This document shows positions 25,829-34,981 of a DNA stretch of 40,641 nucleotides, piece by piece. The stretch covers positions 1-40,641 of the forward strand of contig NZ_LQXQ01000038.1 in the NCBI RefSeq assembly GCF_003268395.1, in the 5' to 3' direction. Source of the DNA: Acinetobacter sp. CFCC 10889. Its GTDB lineage: Bacteria; Pseudomonadota; Gammaproteobacteria; Pseudomonadales; Moraxellaceae. How positions within the stretch are numbered: the first letter of the stretch is position 1; each line of letters starts with the position of its first letter. A program made the translations under genes and the position numbers. The notes beneath the pieces are model-generated. The model ran no database searches. It saw only the letters and a program-made list of their open reading frames with translations, and was not told the origin of the DNA.

Positions 25829-27111
25829 ACAACATTGCACCATTAAATACTGATAGTTTACAAACATGGCTCGATTATTGGAGCCATGTTCACGTTACAG
25901 GGATTGATTTAGGTTTAGAGCGCGTCATTCCTGTCGCAGAAGCGTTGGGTGTAACGCAGCCCAAGGCAAAAGTCTTTACTGTTGCAGGAACCAATGGTAA
26001 AGGCTCAACCACGACCACATTGGCAGCGATTTTAAATGCGCAAGGCTTCAATGTAGGTTTGTACCAATCCCCACATATTTATCGTTTTAATGAACGTGTC
26101 AAACTCGCAGGGCAAGAAGTTTCTGACCAGACTTTGATTGATGCCTTTGTTTTGGTGGATCAAGCACGTCGTCAATGTGATTTCAGTTTATCTTTTTTTG
26201 AAGCAACCACTTTGGCGGCTTTTGTTATTTTCAAACAAAAACAATGTGATGTTTGGGTGCTTGAAGTAGGTTTAGGCGGTCGCCTGGATGTGGTCAATGT
26301 CATTGATCCTGATGTTGCAGTCATCACCAATATTGGCTTGGATCATACCGATTGGCTCGGTGATACAATTGAAAAGATTGCTTTTGAAAAAGCGGGGATT
26401 ATCCGTCCAAATATTCCTGTGGTTTTTGGTGGATTACAGCAATTACCACTTGCGATTGCAAAAAAAGCCCAAGATTGTCAGGCAAAACTGCATGTGGTGA
26501 ATCGAGATTATTTCTATGATAATGCAGCCGATGGTCAATCATGGAATTTTGCGACATCAGGTTTAACTTTAAAGTTTCCTGTTGGTCAGCTTGCACTTGA
26601 AAATATTTCTACTGCTGTGGCAGCGATTTTACTCAGTGATTTAGCAGTTTCACAAAATGCGATCGCACAGGGCATTTTAAATGCCAAATTACAAGGTCGT
26701 TTTGAAATAGAACAAATCCGTGGCAAGACGGTGATTTTTGATGCAGGACACAATCCGCATGGTGTTGAATTTTTGTTAAAGCAATTGCGAAAATTCATGG
26801 AATACAATAAACAGTACACAGAAGTTATCACTGTTTTTTCAATGTTGACCGATAAAGATATAGAATCTGTGGTCAAGTTATTGAAAAACACTGTATTAAA
26901 GTGGAAAATTGCGCCATTGACTGTAGCTCGTGCGGCATCGATGGATCAATTAAGATCAGCTTTGCAGGGTGAAACAGTTGAACCGTTTGAAAATGTACAA
27001 GCAGCCTTTATATCAGCGCTTGAAGAAACAAAAAATAATCAACTGATTTTGGTATGCGGTTCATTCCATACCTTAGAAGCGGTCTGGGAGTATTTAGAAG
27101 AATGTCAATGA
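25825..27111 (+). CDS. folC: bifunctional dihydrofolate synthase / folylpolyglutamate synthase
   Basis: A 428-residue Mur-ligase-like enzyme that adds glutamate to dihydropteroate and to reduced folates using ATP. The P-loop is VAGTNGKGS (residues 53-61). ITNIGLDHTDWLG with its metal-binding His and the KAGIIRP segment follow. The C-terminal domain begins near FEIEQIRGKTVIFDAGHNPHGV. The start is a TTG at 25825 that overlaps the accD stop (TTGA); no in-frame ATG or GTG exists close to it that would keep the conserved N-terminus, so a non-ATG, translationally coupled start is likely. The stop overlaps the SPOR gene (ATGA). Confidence 0.93.
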   Translation: MNNIAPLNTDSLQTWLDYWSHVHVTGIDLGLERVIPVAEALGVTQPKAKVFTVAGTNGKGSTTTTLAAILNAQGFNVGLYQSPHIYRFNERVKLAGQEVSDQTLIDAFVLVDQARRQCDFSLSFFEATTLAAFVIFKQKQCDVWVLEVGLGGRLDVVNVIDPDVAVITNIGLDHTDWLGDTIEKIAFEKAGIIRPNIPVVFGGLQQLPLAIAKKAQDCQAKLHVVNRDYFYDNAADGQSWNFATSGLTLKFPVGQLALENISTAVAAILLSDLAVSQNAIAQGILNAKLQGRFEIEQIRGKTVIFDAGHNPHGVEFLLKQLRKFMEYNKQYTEVITVFSMLTDKDIESVVKLLKNTVLKWKIAPLTVARAASMDQLRSALQGETVEPFENVQAAFISALEETKNNQLILVCGSFHTLEAVWEYLEECQ

Positions 27112-28163
27112 ATAACAAACAACGTTGGATGGGTGGCGTTGTTTTATTAGGTGGTGGTGTTTTATTAGCGGCATTGCTTCTAAAAGGCAAAGAAGAAATT
27201 TATCAAAACCAAACCCCAACCCCACCTGTAGCCAATGTCCAACAGCAAGGTAAAGCTGCGCCTACTGAGGAGACTGTACAACTACAACCACTTACTGTAG
27301 ATGTGGCAACTGAAAAACGTTTGCTTGAAGAACAACGCCGTTCACGAGAAAAAGCAGTCGCTGAGCAAGAAGCCAAAGCAGCTGAATTTTTGCGTATGCA
27401 GCAACAAGCAGAAGCAGATGCTGCACGTAAAGCTGCTGAAGAATATGCAGCTGCCAATGCACGTCGTAAAGCGGCACAAGAGAGTTCAGATAACATACCT
27501 CCTGAGTTGAATGTTGATGATAAAACCAAAGCACAGCAAAAAATTGAGGCAGATAAAAAGCTACAACAGCAAAAACAAGCACAACAAAAAGCTGAAGCTG
27601 AAAAAAAGCTAACTGAGCAGAAGCGTCAAGCTACCGCAGAAGCAGAGAAAAAAGCCGCTGAGGATAAAAAGCGTCATGCTGAAGCAGAAAAGAGAGCTGC
27701 GGATGAGAAAAAACAACGTCTTGAAGAACAACGTAAAGCAGAAGAGAAAAAGGCAGCTGAAGACAAGAAGCGTAAACTAGAAGAACAGCGTAAGGCAGAT
27801 GCAGACAAGAAAGCTGCTGACGAGAAAAAAGCAGCTGAAGAGAAGAAGCGTAAAGCAGAAGAAGCGAAGAAGAAAGCTGAAGCTGACAAAGCCCGTGATC
27901 TTTTAGAAAATGGTGATAAGCAATGGATGGTGCAAGTCGCATTAGCAGCAAATGAAGCCAATGCTGATGCTGTTGCTGCAAAGCTTCGTGCTAAGGGTTA
28001 TCGTGTAACCAAAAGCCCAACTTCAAAAGGAATCCGTATCATGGTTGGACCATCGAAAGACCGAGAAACTGCGGATGCAACACGTAAAAAAATCAATTCA
28101 GATGCAAGCTTAGGTATGAAGTCTGCATGGGTAATTGATTGGGTGCCTTTAGATCGCCGTTAA
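27108..28163 (+). CDS. SPOR-domain membrane protein with long charged coiled-coil linker
   Basis: A 351-residue bitopic protein. One membrane segment lies at about residues 8-26. A linker follows to about residue 265; from about residue 85 it is dominated by Lys, Ala, Glu and Gln, with many KKAAEEKK-like units resembling TolA. The C-terminal 75 residues are a SPOR domain (KQWMVQVALAANEANADAVAAKLRAKGYRV), which binds denuded septal peptidoglycan. In the same place in other gammaproteobacteria folC is followed by dedD, so a DedD-like role in cell division is likely. I take the ATG at 27108, because AGAAG is seven bases upstream and it overlaps the folC stop; an ATG at 27102 is also possible. 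Confidence 0.85.
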   Translation: MNNKQRWMGGVVLLGGGVLLAALLLKGKEEIYQNQTPTPPVANVQQQGKAAPTEETVQLQPLTVDVATEKRLLEEQRRSREKAVAEQEAKAAEFLRMQQQAEADAARKAAEEYAAANARRKAAQESSDNIPPELNVDDKTKAQQKIEADKKLQQQKQAQQKAEAEKKLTEQKRQATAEAEKKAAEDKKRHAEAEKRAADEKKQRLEEQRKAEEKKAAEDKKRKLEEQRKADADKKAADEKKAAEEKKRKAEEAKKKAEADKARDLLENGDKQWMVQVALAANEANADAVAAKLRAKGYRVTKSPTSKGIRIMVGPSKDRETADATRKKINSDASLGMKSAWVIDWVPLDRR

Positions 28164-28177
28164 GTTCAACACATCAA

Positions 28178-28204
28178 GGCTCTCTAACATAAAGTTAGAG
28201 AGTC
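28178..28204. terminator. hairpin between the SPOR gene and the convergent phosphatase gene
   Basis: Nine-base-pair perfect stem CTCTCTAAC / GTTAGAGAG with loop ATAAA, extendable by a G-T and a G-C pair. There is no T-run on either side, so it may be a weak terminator or an mRNA 3'-end stabiliser. It is symmetrical and could serve both converging transcripts. Confidence 0.5.
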
Positions 28205-28210
28205 TGTGAC

Positions 28211-28792
28211 TTAAACTGATGGATTTGTGAGTTGCTCACGAATCCATTTTATATTTTCAGGGCTAAATTGCTTTTCGATATTGACCCAAATCGGGTGAAA
28301 ACCATAACCACCGTGTTTCATTTCCTTTAAAGCATCTTCAGTTGACCAATTTTCAAAAATAATTCGATACATCGCAATACTTGCACCTGTACGATCAGAA
28401 CCATGATAGCAATGGATTAGAACTTTTTGATTGTTTTGTTGAGCTGTTCGAATGCTTTGCATCACACTTAATAGGTCATGCTTATCAAGTGCCCATGTAT
28501 GAATTGGAATATGCACCAATTTCAAGTCCTGTCCTGCCAATGTAGTCGAGTCTTTATCACGACTACGTAAATTAATCACCACATCAATTTGATGCTTTTT
28601 CAGTAAGGGGATGAGTTGAGCATTCGGTTGTTCGCTACGGAACACGGTATCACTCATTTGATAAAAATTAGAAGACTCTTGGATTAGATCTCCCCACTGC
28701 TGTGGACGTTGTTCTTGTGGAAGCGTGGATGAGGTGATACAGCCTGTCATCATGCTTGAAGTGAGTAAAATTGCTAAAAAATGTAATTTCAT
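28211..28792 (-). CDS. lipoprotein dual-specificity / tyrosine phosphatase-like protein
   Basis: A 193-residue protein with a lipoprotein signal peptide (lipobox MTGC, Cys at residue 18) and a cysteine-phosphatase domain. The P-loop is HCYHGSDRTG with nucleophile C128 and Arg R134 (CX5R). The conserved Asp-containing INLRSRDKDS and HIPIHTW loops precede it. The domain therefore lies outside the cytoplasm, where the substrate is unknown. It overlaps the metallo-hydrolase gene by four bases (ATGA), so the two are co-translated. Confidence 0.85.
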   Translation of the reverse strand: MKLHFLAILLTSSMMTGCITSSTLPQEQRPQQWGDLIQESSNFYQMSDTVFRSEQPNAQLIPLLKKHQIDVVINLRSRDKDSTTLAGQDLKLVHIPIHTWALDKHDLLSVMQSIRTAQQNNQKVLIHCYHGSDRTGASIAMYRIIFENWSTEDALKEMKHGGYGFHPIWVNIEKQFSPENIKWIREQLTNPSV

Positions 28793-29604
28793 AAAGAAGA
28801 ATAACGCTTTAATTCAAAAGGATCGTGGGCGCAAATTAGTTCAATCTGCGGTTCATTTTGTGCCAAACTTTGAATGGCTTTTAAGCTATGTAGACGTTGT
28901 TGATTATTAAATGCAAACATGCGTTCCGTCAAATTTAAGCCTAAAGACTTGTAATGCGGATCAAGTTCCAAGTGAGAATAATAGGCATCGCCACAGAACA
29001 TTAGCCATTGATCTTGCTGGCGAATGGCAATGCCACAATGACCCGCTGTATGCCCAACAAGAGGAATCATTAGAATTTCGTCTTTAAAAATATTAAAGCC
29101 TTGCACACGCTGAAAATTAAACCAAGCTTCACCTGCTTCATGTTCTAAAAAATGCCAATAGGCATGATTTTTGAACTGTTGTGGACGATAACGCAATTTA
29201 TTTTTACCTGAAAATGCTTGTGCAGCATTAAACTCACTCGACAAAATATGTACTGTCGCATGAGGAAAATCACTAATACCACCTGCATGATCGAAATCTA
29301 AATGACTGACCAAAATATGTTGAACATCTTTGGGATTAAAACCTAATTTCTGAATTTGATGAAAAGCAGATAAGTTAGGATCAGAAATAAGCGCACTCAT
29401 TTTTGACATTAGTTTGCCTAAACGTTGTTGCGGACGTAAATAGTCTTGTAAGCCTAAGCCTGTATCGACCAAGACCAAACCACGATCAGTTTCAATCAGT
29501 AAACAATGACAGACCAAATTGGCTTTTAAACCTTTTTGCCCGAAAAGTGGTGCACACATGGGGCACATGCTGCCACAGTGTAAATGGTGAATGTTATAGA
29601 TCAT
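28789..29604 (-). CDS. MBL-fold metallo-hydrolase (lactonase-like)
   Basis: A 271-residue cytosolic metallo-beta-lactamase-fold enzyme. Metal ligands are in SHLDFDHAGG (H101, D103, D105, H106), LVGHTAGHC, FCGDAYY and CAHDPFE, the arrangement of the AHL-lactonase/glyoxalase II group. The N-terminus carries CGSMCPMC (C10, C14, C17) and LVCHCLLIETDRGLVLVDTG, which is common in one COG0491 branch. The substrate is not known; quorum-quenching should not be assumed. First gene of a two-gene operon with the phosphatase. Confidence 0.85.
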   Translation of the reverse strand: MIYNIHHLHCGSMCPMCAPLFGQKGLKANLVCHCLLIETDRGLVLVDTGLGLQDYLRPQQRLGKLMSKMSALISDPNLSAFHQIQKLGFNPKDVQHILVSHLDFDHAGGISDFPHATVHILSSEFNAAQAFSGKNKLRYRPQQFKNHAYWHFLEHEAGEAWFNFQRVQGFNIFKDEILMIPLVGHTAGHCGIAIRQQDQWLMFCGDAYYSHLELDPHYKSLGLNLTERMFAFNNQQRLHSLKAIQSLAQNEPQIELICAHDPFELKRYSSL

Positions 29605-29750
29605 AATCGCTATTTTTAAATTTTTCTAAATCATTTATACCCTATTTTTCAGTCAGAACCAATGGTTACAAAACAAGCAAAATAATCCTCTAATTTCATC
29701 ATTTTATGTCGCATACTGTATCTAAATGAACAAGAATAAGGAGTAGGAAG

Positions 29751-30356
29751 ATGCAACTATACTATTCAGCAACATCGCCTTTTGCTCGTAAAGTTCGAGT
29801 TTTGATTAATGAATTAAAAATACAAGACCAATTTGATTTGTTGCAAATTGACCCGTGGACTGACTCAGATTTAAGACAAATCAATCCATTGTGTAAAGTG
29901 CCGACTTTGGTATTGAATCACAAAGAAGTTCTGTTTGACTCTGCATTAATTTGTGAATATTTGAGTACATTGAAAGAGAAAAATTGCGTTTATCCAACAG
30001 AACGAGTGTCTTATTTTAAAAGTTTACGTTTACAGGCATTGGCAGATGGCGCAATGGCAGCCGTAGGGCGCTTATATGCAGAATTACAGAAACCTGAGCA
30101 GTTACAAGCACAAGCGATGATGCAACGTTTTGCAGCGAGTCAGCACAGTACATTAGTATGGTTAGAACAACATTTAGATAACTTTACTGAACATTTTGGA
30201 ATAGGAGAGATTGCAGTTGCGTGTTTGCTAGAATATATCGACTTTCGTTTTCCTGACAGTGATTGGAAAAGTCAGCATTCACAACTCGCAACATGGCTTA
30301 AAATGGTTGCAGAGCGTGAGTCAATGCAAAGAACACGTTTTCATGTAGTGCCTTAG
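29751..30356 (+). CDS. glutathione S-transferase family protein
   Basis: A 201-residue two-domain protein. The N-terminal thioredoxin-like domain starts with LYYSATSPFARKVRVLINE, in which the Ser of SPFARKV is at the usual glutathione-activating position. It continues with CKVPTLVLNHKEVLFDSALICEYL, whose cis-Pro (VP) and DSALI contact glutathione. The C-terminal helical domain follows (about residues 85-200) and carries the IGEIAVACLLEYIDFRFPD motif. Substrate unknown; detoxification or stress is the usual role. The ATG is preceded by AAGGAGTAGGAAG, an excellent ribosome binding site. Confidence 0.88.
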   Translation: MQLYYSATSPFARKVRVLINELKIQDQFDLLQIDPWTDSDLRQINPLCKVPTLVLNHKEVLFDSALICEYLSTLKEKNCVYPTERVSYFKSLRLQALADGAMAAVGRLYAELQKPEQLQAQAMMQRFAASQHSTLVWLEQHLDNFTEHFGIGEIAVACLLEYIDFRFPDSDWKSQHSQLATWLKMVAERESMQRTRFHVVP

Positions 30357-30433
30357 AGGTATGATTTTGTGAGAATAAATGAATATCTATGTATGAAATA
30401 TTTGGATTTAATTCTATGATATTTAAAATAAAA

Positions 30434-30461
30434 TGAACTCCAACTGAAATATTGGAGTTCA
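30434..30461 (-). terminator. rho-independent terminator of the peroxiredoxin gene
   Basis: Perfect 10-bp stem TGAACTCCAA / TTGGAGTTCA with an 8-base loop, followed on the minus strand by TTTTATTTT. It is 40 bases after the peroxiredoxin stop codon and also in position to end the glutathione S-transferase transcript. Confidence 0.75.
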
Positions 30462-30501
30462 TGGAGAAAATTATCAATTTTTATTCTAATTTTACTGAAA
30501 A

Positions 30502-31143
30502 TTAGTTTTTATTCGGCTGTGGTGTTAAACGCAGATAGGGTTTAACCGCCGTATAACCTTTTGGGAAACGTTCTTTTAACTCAGCCTCATCTTTAAGTGA
30601 GGGAACGATCACCACATCTTCGCCATCTTGCCAATTGGCAGGTGTTGCAACTTTATAATGATCTGTCAGTTGTAAAGAATCAATAACCCGTAAAATTTCA
30701 TTAAAATTACGCCCTGTCGAAGCAGGATAAGTGATGATTAGACGGACTTTTTTATTTGGGTCAATGATAATTAAAGAGCGTACTGTCAGGGTTTCACTGG
30801 CATTAGGATGAATAAAATTATACAGCTCGGACACTTTACGGTCTTTGTCTGCAATGATCGGGAAATTCACTGTGGTATCCTGAGTTTCATTAATGTCTTG
30901 AATCCAACCTTTGTGCGACTCCACATCATCAACAGATAGGGCAATGGCTTTTACCCCACGTTTTGCAAACTCATCTTTGAGTTTTGCGGTATAACCCAGT
31001 TCAGTCGTACATACAGGTGTGTAATCTGCTGGATGTGAAAATAAAACGCCCCAATCATTGCCTAAAAAATCATAAAAATGGATCTTACCTTCACTTGAGT
31101 CTTGTTCAAAATCAGGTGCAATATCACCTAAACGGATGGTCAT
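30502..31143 (-). CDS. peroxiredoxin, 1-Cys (Prx6) type
   Basis: A 213-residue thiol peroxidase reducing hydrogen peroxide and organic peroxides. The peroxidatic site is SHPADYTPVCTTELG with Cys 45 as nucleophile and Thr 42 and Pro 43 in the PxxxTxxC motif; the partner Arg is in LTVRSLIIIDP. There is only one cysteine in the protein, and the C-terminal extension (residues 150-213) is of Prx6 length. It must therefore rely on an outside thiol for recycling. The start ATG is at 31143. The gene stands alone, divergent from secA. Confidence 0.9.
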   Translation of the reverse strand: MTIRLGDIAPDFEQDSSEGKIHFYDFLGNDWGVLFSHPADYTPVCTTELGYTAKLKDEFAKRGVKAIALSVDDVESHKGWIQDINETQDTTVNFPIIADKDRKVSELYNFIHPNASETLTVRSLIIIDPNKKVRLIITYPASTGRNFNEILRVIDSLQLTDHYKVATPANWQDGEDVVIVPSLKDEAELKERFPKGYTAVKPYLRLTPQPNKN

Positions 31144-31487
31144 TGGATTTACCTCAAAATTTAGAATGGTTTAAAATGTATCTTTGCTCGTCAAAATTAC
31201 TATTACCTAAATTTCTTATAATTAAAAATAGTGTTTTTATATTTCTTTATGAATATTTTTCATAAAATGATGTGAACTTGCATAAAAAATATGAAATTCT
31301 ATCGACAGAGTCTATCTGTCAGTCGTGCAAATTTGCTACATTAGACCGCCTAAACTCATACACGCGAAAGTCGGTGTACAGATTTTTTTTAATTGGTTTT
31401 GTGTAAAAACCTTGTACTTCAAATTTCTAACACCATAATAACGTCTGAGAAAAATTTATTTTGATAAGCAAGTTTTAGAGAGTCTAT
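31144..31487. other. 344-base intergenic region between the peroxiredoxin gene and secA
   Basis: AT-rich, with no secM-like open frame. A possible extended -10 element TGC-TACATT lies at 31334-31342 with no clear -35. A hairpin (31359-31378) with a following T-run lies further on. The ribosome binding site GAGAG precedes the secA ATG. Confidence 0.5.
31359..31390 (+). promoter_or_regulatory. attenuator-like hairpin in the secA leader
   Basis: Stem TACAC / GTGTA closed by an inner CG / CG pair with one bulged G and loop AAAGT, followed four bases later by T8. It looks like a weak intrinsic terminator lying about 100 bases in front of secA. It could be an attenuator, or the end of an unseen small transcript. 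Confidence 0.3.
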
Positions 31488-34216
31488 ATGTTGGCAAGCC
31501 TGATCGGAGGAATCTTCGGTACTAAAAACGAGCGTGAACTGAAACGCATGCGTAAAATTGTCGATAAGATCAATGCGCTTGAGCCGACCATATCTGCTTT
31601 GAGTGATGCTGACTTATCTGCAAAAACTGAAGAATTTAAACAAAGATATAAAAAAGGTGAAAGCCTAGATCAGTTGATGCCAGAAGCATTTGCTGTTTGT
31701 CGTGAAGCGGGTAAACGTGTGATGGGTATGCGTCACTATGACGTACAGCTCATTGGTGGTATCACCTTGCATGAAGGTAAAATCGCTGAGATGCGTACAG
31801 GTGAAGGTAAAACCCTGATGGGGACTTTGGCTGTATATCTCAACGCAATCAGTGAACAAGGCGTACACGTCATTACTGTGAACGATTACTTAGCACAACG
31901 TGATGCTGAGTTAAACCGTCCATTGTACGAGTTCTTAGGTTTAACGGTTGGTGTGATTTATTCGATGCAAGCACCAATGGAAAAAGCTGAAGCTTATCAG
32001 CAGATATTACTTATGGAACAAACAACGAGTTTGGTTTCGACTATCTGCGTGACAATATGGTTTTTTCCATGGCTGAAAAAAAACAGCGTGGACTCACTTA
32101 TGCCATCATTGATGAGGTTGACTCGATCTTAATTGATGAAGCACGTACACCATTGATTATTTCAGGTCAAAGCGAAGATTCATCACAGCTTTATCAATTG
32201 ATGAATACAATTCCGCCCAAATTAACCCCACAAAAAGAAGAAAAAGTTCCTGATGGTGGTCATTTCTGGATTGATGAAAAACAACGTTCAGTGGAAATGA
32301 CAGAAGTTGGTTATGAAACTGTAGAGCAAGAATTGATTCAAATGGGTTTATTGGCTGAAGGTGAAAGCTTATATTCAGCAGGTAATTTGAACCTTGTTCA
32401 TCATGTGTCAGCAGCAATTCGTGCGCACTATTTGTATCAACGCAATGTGCACTACATTGTCAACGATGGTGAAGTGATCATTGTCGATGAAAATACAGGT
32501 CGTACCATGCCAGGTCGTCGTTGGTCTGAGGGCTTACACCAAGCGACGGAAGCCAAAGAAGGTTTGGAAATTCAACCTGAAAACCAAACATTGGCAACTA
32601 CAACATTCCAAAACTATTTCCGTTTATACAAAAAGCTATCAGGTATGACAGGTACAGCCGATACTGAAGCTGCGGAAATGAAAGAAATTTATGGTTTAGA
32701 TGTGGTGTTGATTCCAACCCATCGCCCAATGGTACGTAAAGACTTAAACGATTTAATTTATTTAAACCGTGGTGGTAAATACAACGCCATTATTGAAGAA
32801 ATTGAAAAAATTCATGCCGCAGGTGTTGCTCCGATTTTGATTGGTACAGCAACCATTGAAGCATCTGAAATTTTATCAGAAAAACTTAAAGAAGCTGGTA
32901 TTCATCATGAAGTTTTAAACGCAAAACAGCATGAACGTGAAGCAGATATTATTGCCCAAGCAGGTGCGCCAAATGCAGTAACCATTGCCACAAATATGGC
33001 AGGTCGTGGTACAGATATTTTGCTGGGTGGTAACTGGAAAGCCTTGCTTGCCAAAATTGAAAACCCAACTGAGGAAGATGAAACACGTCTTCGTGCCGAG
33101 TGGGAAAAGAACAATGAAATGGTGTTAAGTTCAGGTGGTTTGCATATCATCGGTTCAGAGCGCCATGAATCACGTCGTATTGATAACCAGTTGCGTGGTC
33201 GTTCAGGTCGTCAAGGTGATCCAGGTGTATCACGATTCTTCTTATCTTTAGAAGATGATTTGATGCGTATTTTCGCAGGTGATCGTGTTGTTGCCATGAT
33301 GCGTGCAATGGGTTTACAAGAAAATGAAGCCATTGAACATAAAATGGTGTCACGTTCGATTGAAAATGCACAACGTAAAGTTGAAGCGCGTAACTTCGAT
33401 ATTCGTAAAAACTTATTGAAATATGATGATGTGAATAATGAACAACGTAAGATCATTTATTCACAACGTGATGAAGTTTTAGAAGAGGCAACACTTCAAG
33501 ATTATATTGAAGAAATGCATCAAGAAGTGATGAAAGGCTTAATCGAAACTTATATTCCACCAGAGTCTATTCATGACCAATGGGATATTGAAGGTTTGGA
33601 AACTGCCTTGCGTATGGACTTTGGCATTGAACTTCCTGTTGCTCAATGGCTTGAAGAAGATCGTCGTTTAGATGAAGAAGCTTTAGTTGAGCGTATCAGT
33701 GATGAAGTGATTGAACGCTATCGTCAACGCCGTGAAAATATGGGTGCTGAATCTGCTGCAACTTTAGAACGCCATTTCCTATTAGGTTCATTAGACCGCC
33801 ATTGGAAAGATCATTTGGCTGCGATGGATTATTTACGACAAGGGATTCATTTACGTGGTTATGCGCAAAAAAATCCTGAGCAAGAATACAAAAAAGAAGC
33901 ATTTAACTTATTTGTAAATATGCTTGGTGTGATCAAATCAGATGTTGTAACTGATCTTTCTCGTGTACATATTCCGACTGCAGAAGAGCTTGCAGAGATG
34001 GAAGCACAACAGCAAGCACAAGCAGAGGCAATGCGTTTGAGTTTTGCACATGATGATGTAGATGGTTTGACAGGTGAAGTGAATGCAAACTTCCAAACGG
34101 AAGATGAATTAAGTTTGAATAAACCTGAAGCAACATTTACACCGCCAGAAAGTCGCAATGCACCTTGTCCATGTGGTTCAGGGTTAAAATACAAACAATG
34201 TCACGGTAAAATTTAA
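31488..34216 (+). CDS. secA: preprotein translocase ATPase SecA, interrupted by a one-base frameshift in this sequence
   Basis: SecA drives protein export through SecYEG by ATP hydrolysis. The first frame runs from 31488 and gives 171 normal residues, including Walker A MRTGEGKT (102-109), up to codon CAG at 31998-32000. From there the right protein continues only in the next frame: [19 protein letters not shown], then [16 protein letters not shown] (DEAD-type box). One base (probably a G in a CAG-GCA context) is missing at 32000. With it restored the protein is about 909 residues, the normal length. The C-terminus has the zinc motif [15 protein letters not shown]. Because secA is essential, a sequencing or assembly error is the likely cause. 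As written, frame one ends at 32132. Confidence 0.93.
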
Positions 34217-34243
34217 TTTTTTTCAAAAATTGAATATATCGTA

Positions 34244-34273
34244 GAAAAAGCAGAACATTAGTTCTGCTTTTTT
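34244..34273 (+). terminator. rho-independent terminator of secA
   Basis: Perfect stem AAAAGCAGAAC / GTTCTGCTTTT with loop ATTA and a T-run, 28 bases after the secA stop codon. Confidence 0.88.
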
Positions 34274-34365
34274 ACAAGTTATTACATGAGGTGAATATTT
34301 ATTGCACCTTTCATGATTAAATGTTATTTACTTTCACAACCCGTTTGAATGATTCAGGAATGATA

Positions 34366-34746
34366 ATGAAAATACAATCTAAAGCATTATTTATTGCAAT
34401 TTTGGCAATGCCAGTGCTTGCATTTGCAGAGACACAAACTACGACCGTTGAAAATCTTCAAGCAGCAGCAGGGACAGTGAAAGCGCAAGCGGAAGTGAAA
34501 AATGATTCAACAACAGTGATTAGTCCACGTACAGGCATTCGTTATACCTTGGGGAATACTGGTGGTCGTCCAATTATCTTAAAAACAGCAGCGATTGCAG
34601 CTGTAACTCCAGCAACAATTAATCGTGTTGTGGCTTCAAATCCAGCACTGTCTACTTCAAGTCAAGAAAAAGTAAAACTAGCGCTTTTACCTGCAGAGCA
34701 AACTGTTGCTCAAGTGCAAGCACAGCCTCAAGCAGCTGCTCAATAA
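34366..34746 (+). CDS. small secreted protein of unknown function
   Basis: From the ATG at 34366 (AGGA six bases upstream) the protein has 126 residues with a clear signal peptide, MKIQSKALFIAILAMPVLAFA, cleaved before ETQ. The mature part of about 105 residues is rich in Ala, Thr, Val and Gln and has no cysteine. It ends in a Gln/Ala-rich tail. In-frame upstream starts at 34321 and 34360 would put a hydrophilic extension before the signal peptide. No domain was recognised. It lies between secA and argJ with a likely terminator after it. Confidence 0.65.
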   Translation: MKIQSKALFIAILAMPVLAFAETQTTTVENLQAAAGTVKAQAEVKNDSTTVISPRTGIRYTLGNTGGRPIILKTAAIAAVTPATINRVVASNPALSTSSQEKVKLALLPAEQTVAQVQAQPQAAAQ

Positions 34747-34767
34747 GTTAAAATTGTAAAAATGTTG

Positions 34768-34802
34768 AAGTCAGTGTTTAAATGAAAATGCTGGCTTTTT
34801 TG
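34768..34802 (+). terminator. probable rho-independent terminator
   Basis: Stem AAGTCAGT / GCTGGCTT containing two G-T pairs, followed by a T-run, 21 bases after the small secreted-protein gene. The stem is imperfect. Confidence 0.5.
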
Positions 34803-34981
34803 TTTTGTAAATATGATGTTTTATGATGTTGTTTCACTTTGATTTTTTTAAATATCAACATGAAAAATAACTCAAAATAGGTTGATTGATAATAAAAAAC
34901 AATTCACTGAGGAATAGGCTCGATTTTTAATGCATTTTCTAATAAGCTGTTGTTTTCTTAATTTGATTCTGGATATAAAAA

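Noticed and set aside
27203..27981. Long open frames antisense to and within the SPOR gene
   Set aside because: They arise from the biased Lys/Ala/Glu/Gln codons of the linker. Their translations are low-complexity Leu/Ser or Ala/Ser strings with no ribosome binding sites.
28178..28204. Transposon inverted repeat
   Set aside because: It is a single 9-11 bp hairpin between two converging genes, with no transposase or target-site duplication nearby.
32000..32060. Programmed -1 frameshift in secA
   Set aside because: There is no X-XXY-YYZ slippery heptamer or clear downstream stem, and SecA is not known to be made by recoding.
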